Assembly (NCBI RefSeq): GCF_006151785.1
Contig: NZ_VDDD01000001.1
Span: 34,240-98,239, forward strand
From: Paracoccus marcusii
GTDB taxonomy: Bacteria; Pseudomonadota; Alphaproteobacteria; Rhodobacterales; Rhodobacteraceae
Length of the DNA stretch: 64,000 bases
Direction: 5' to 3'
Shown here: positions 63,018-64,000 of the stretch, in pieces
How the letters are laid out: each line of letters starts with the position of its first letter
Numbering within the stretch: position 1 is the stretch's first letter
Notes under the pieces: model-generated
What the model was told of the DNA's origin: nothing
The model's database searches: none
The model's input: the letters and a program-made list of their open reading frames with translations, nothing else
Position numbers and translations under genes: made by a program

Positions 63018-64000
63018 AGCTGCGCGCGATCGAGTTGACCAACCTTCGCCGCTTTGCCGGGCGCCGGGCGGTGCTGTCCGACCTGGGCGACGGCATCACG
63101 GTTCTGTCCGAACCGAACGAGTTCGGCAAATCCACCTTTTTCGATGCGCTGCACGCGCTGTTCTTTGAACGCCACCGCAGCAGCCGCGCGCCGGTCAAGG
63201 CGCTGCAGCCTCATGCCGGCGGCGCGCCGGAGGTGGCGGTCGAGATCGAATCGACCCAAGGGCGGTTCCGCATCCACAAGCGGTTCCTGTCGCGGGCGCA
63301 GGCGCGGATCACGGACGCGCAAGGCCGCCTGATCGCCCAGGAGGACGAGGCCGAGGCCTGGATCGACCGCCTGCTGGATGGGGGACTGGCCGGACCGTCG
63401 GGTCTGTTGTGGGTCCGCCAGGGCCTGCTGGGGCTGGAGCCGGAGGGCAACAGCGCCGCAGACCGGCAGGACCGCGATCGCAACCTTGGGACGCGGCGCG
63501 ACCTGCTGTCTTCCGTTGCCGGAGAGATCGACATGATGACCGGGGGGCGGCGCATGGACGCGGTCCTGGACCGCGTCGGACAGGAGATGGCACGGCTGGC
63601 CACCGCCACCGGCCGCCCCAGGGCCGGGGGCGAATGGCAGCGCGCCATCGAGGAGGCCGAGCGACTGTCCCGTGCCGAAACCGAGGCCCGCGACAAGGCC
63701 GCGCGCCTGTCCGGCGACTTGGCACGCCGCTCCGAGGTGACGCGCATGCTGGCCCGCGTGACAGACCCGGAGGCCGCCCGCGCCCGCCAGGCTGCCCTGA
63801 CGCAGGCCGAGGAGGCGCATCAGGCCGCCCGCAAGCATGCAGACCGGCTGGCGCAGGCGGAACGCGACCTGACGCTGGCCCGGATGGCCGAGACGACCGC
63901 GCGCCAGCAGATCGACCAGACCCGACAGCTGTCCGACCGCGTGACCCAGGCCCGCGAGACGCTGCGCCTGGCCGAAGCGCGCGCGGTGGCCGCCCGCGAT
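63014..64000 (+). CDS. SbcC/YhaN-like ATPase, truncated by window end
   Basis: The first 329 codons of an SMC-like ABC ATPase. The N-terminus MKLRAIELTNLRRFAGRRA leads to the Walker A motif SEPNEFGKST, where the first Gly of the classical G-P-N is Glu. The sequence then becomes a heptad-rich coiled coil (from about residue 200). The start ATG overlaps the SbcD-like stop by four bases. The hook, second coil, signature and Walker B motifs must lie beyond 64000. The Walker A form favours YhaN-type over SbcC-type. Confidence 0.85.
   Translation, partial: MKLRAIELTNLRRFAGRRAVLSDLGDGITVLSEPNEFGKSTFFDALHALFFERHRSSRAPVKALQPHAGGAPEVAVEIESTQGRFRIHKRFLSRAQARITDAQGRLIAQEDEAEAWIDRLLDGGLAGPSGLLWVRQGLLGLEPEGNSAADRQDRDRNLGTRRDLLSSVAGEIDMMTGGRRMDAVLDRVGQEMARLATATGRPRAGGEWQRAIEEAERLSRAETEARDKAARLSGDLARRSEVTRMLARVTDPEAARARQAALTQAEEAHQAARKHADRLAQAERDLTLARMAETTARQQIDQTRQLSDRVTQARETLRLAEARAVAARD

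Overview
The window is high-GC DNA, about two thirds G+C, densely packed on both strands. It looks like a chromosomal segment of a Rhodobacterales alphaproteobacterium, most likely Paracoccus or a close relative. The basis is the gene repertoire (alphaproteobacterial Mrp operon, SspB adaptor, ectABC-ask locus, CheD-linked chemotaxis genes), the circularly permuted two-piece tmRNA gene, and very frequent ATGA/TGATG stop-start overlaps. No phage, insertion sequence, CRISPR array, rRNA or tRNA gene was recognised.

Layout. 1-8.2 kb holds housekeeping genes: glmS (3' part outside) and glmU, a phosphoglycolate phosphatase, bacterioferritin with an overlapping bfd, queA, an MFS transporter and a dihydrolipoamide dehydrogenase. 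8.2-17.1 kb is metabolic: a penicillin-acylase homologue whose nucleophile serine appears to be glycine, a hydroxyisobutyrate-type dehydrogenase, a thioesterase, an acyl-CoA ligase, two small overlapping genes (DUF4169 and ribbon-helix-helix), fumC, a DapA-like aldolase and sspB.

17.2-23.7 kb is the most distinctive region. It is a compact minus-strand locus whose order matches asbABCDEF, the petrobactin (3,4-dihydroxybenzoate/citrate/spermidine siderophore) pathway of Bacillus. Here it is compressed into four ORFs: one NIS synthetase, a NIS synthetase fused to the AsbC-type adenylating enzyme, an AsbD-type carrier domain fused to the AsbE/DUF6005 protein, and an AsbF-type 3-dehydroshikimate dehydratase. 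Three of the junctions overlap. An AT-rich promoter candidate precedes it. No siderophore receptor or exporter lies nearby.

23.8-34.9 kb is a chemosensory locus. One minus-strand operon encodes a STAS protein, a receiver, CheA, CheW, CheR, CheY and a small protein with a CheZ-like DxxxQ motif. The divergent plus-strand genes are cheB (degenerate receiver), cheD and a transmembrane chemoreceptor. A SpeE-like protein and a soluble globin-coupled chemoreceptor follow. A two-piece ssrA (tmRNA) gene with tag ANDNRAPVALAA fills the gap at about 34.9-35.25 kb.

35.3-48.8 kb carries osmotic and ionic homeostasis genes: ectA-ectB-ectC-ask with a divergent MarR-type regulator (ectR-like), then gnd, a thioesterase, bioY and a complete seven-gene Mrp cation/proton antiporter operon. 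Together these suggest a salt-tolerant, possibly marine or saline-soil organism.

48.8-64 kb is mainly housekeeping: RNase D, a tandem GNAT protein, a PAS protein, gmk, a gamma-carbonic anhydrase, a soluble PhoR-like kinase without an adjacent regulator, rpiA, glutathione reductase, hflK-hflC, a DegP/Do protease, an adrenodoxin-type ferredoxin, a DUF2141 protein, and an SbcD/YhaO-like nuclease followed by a YhaN-like ATPase that runs off the window.
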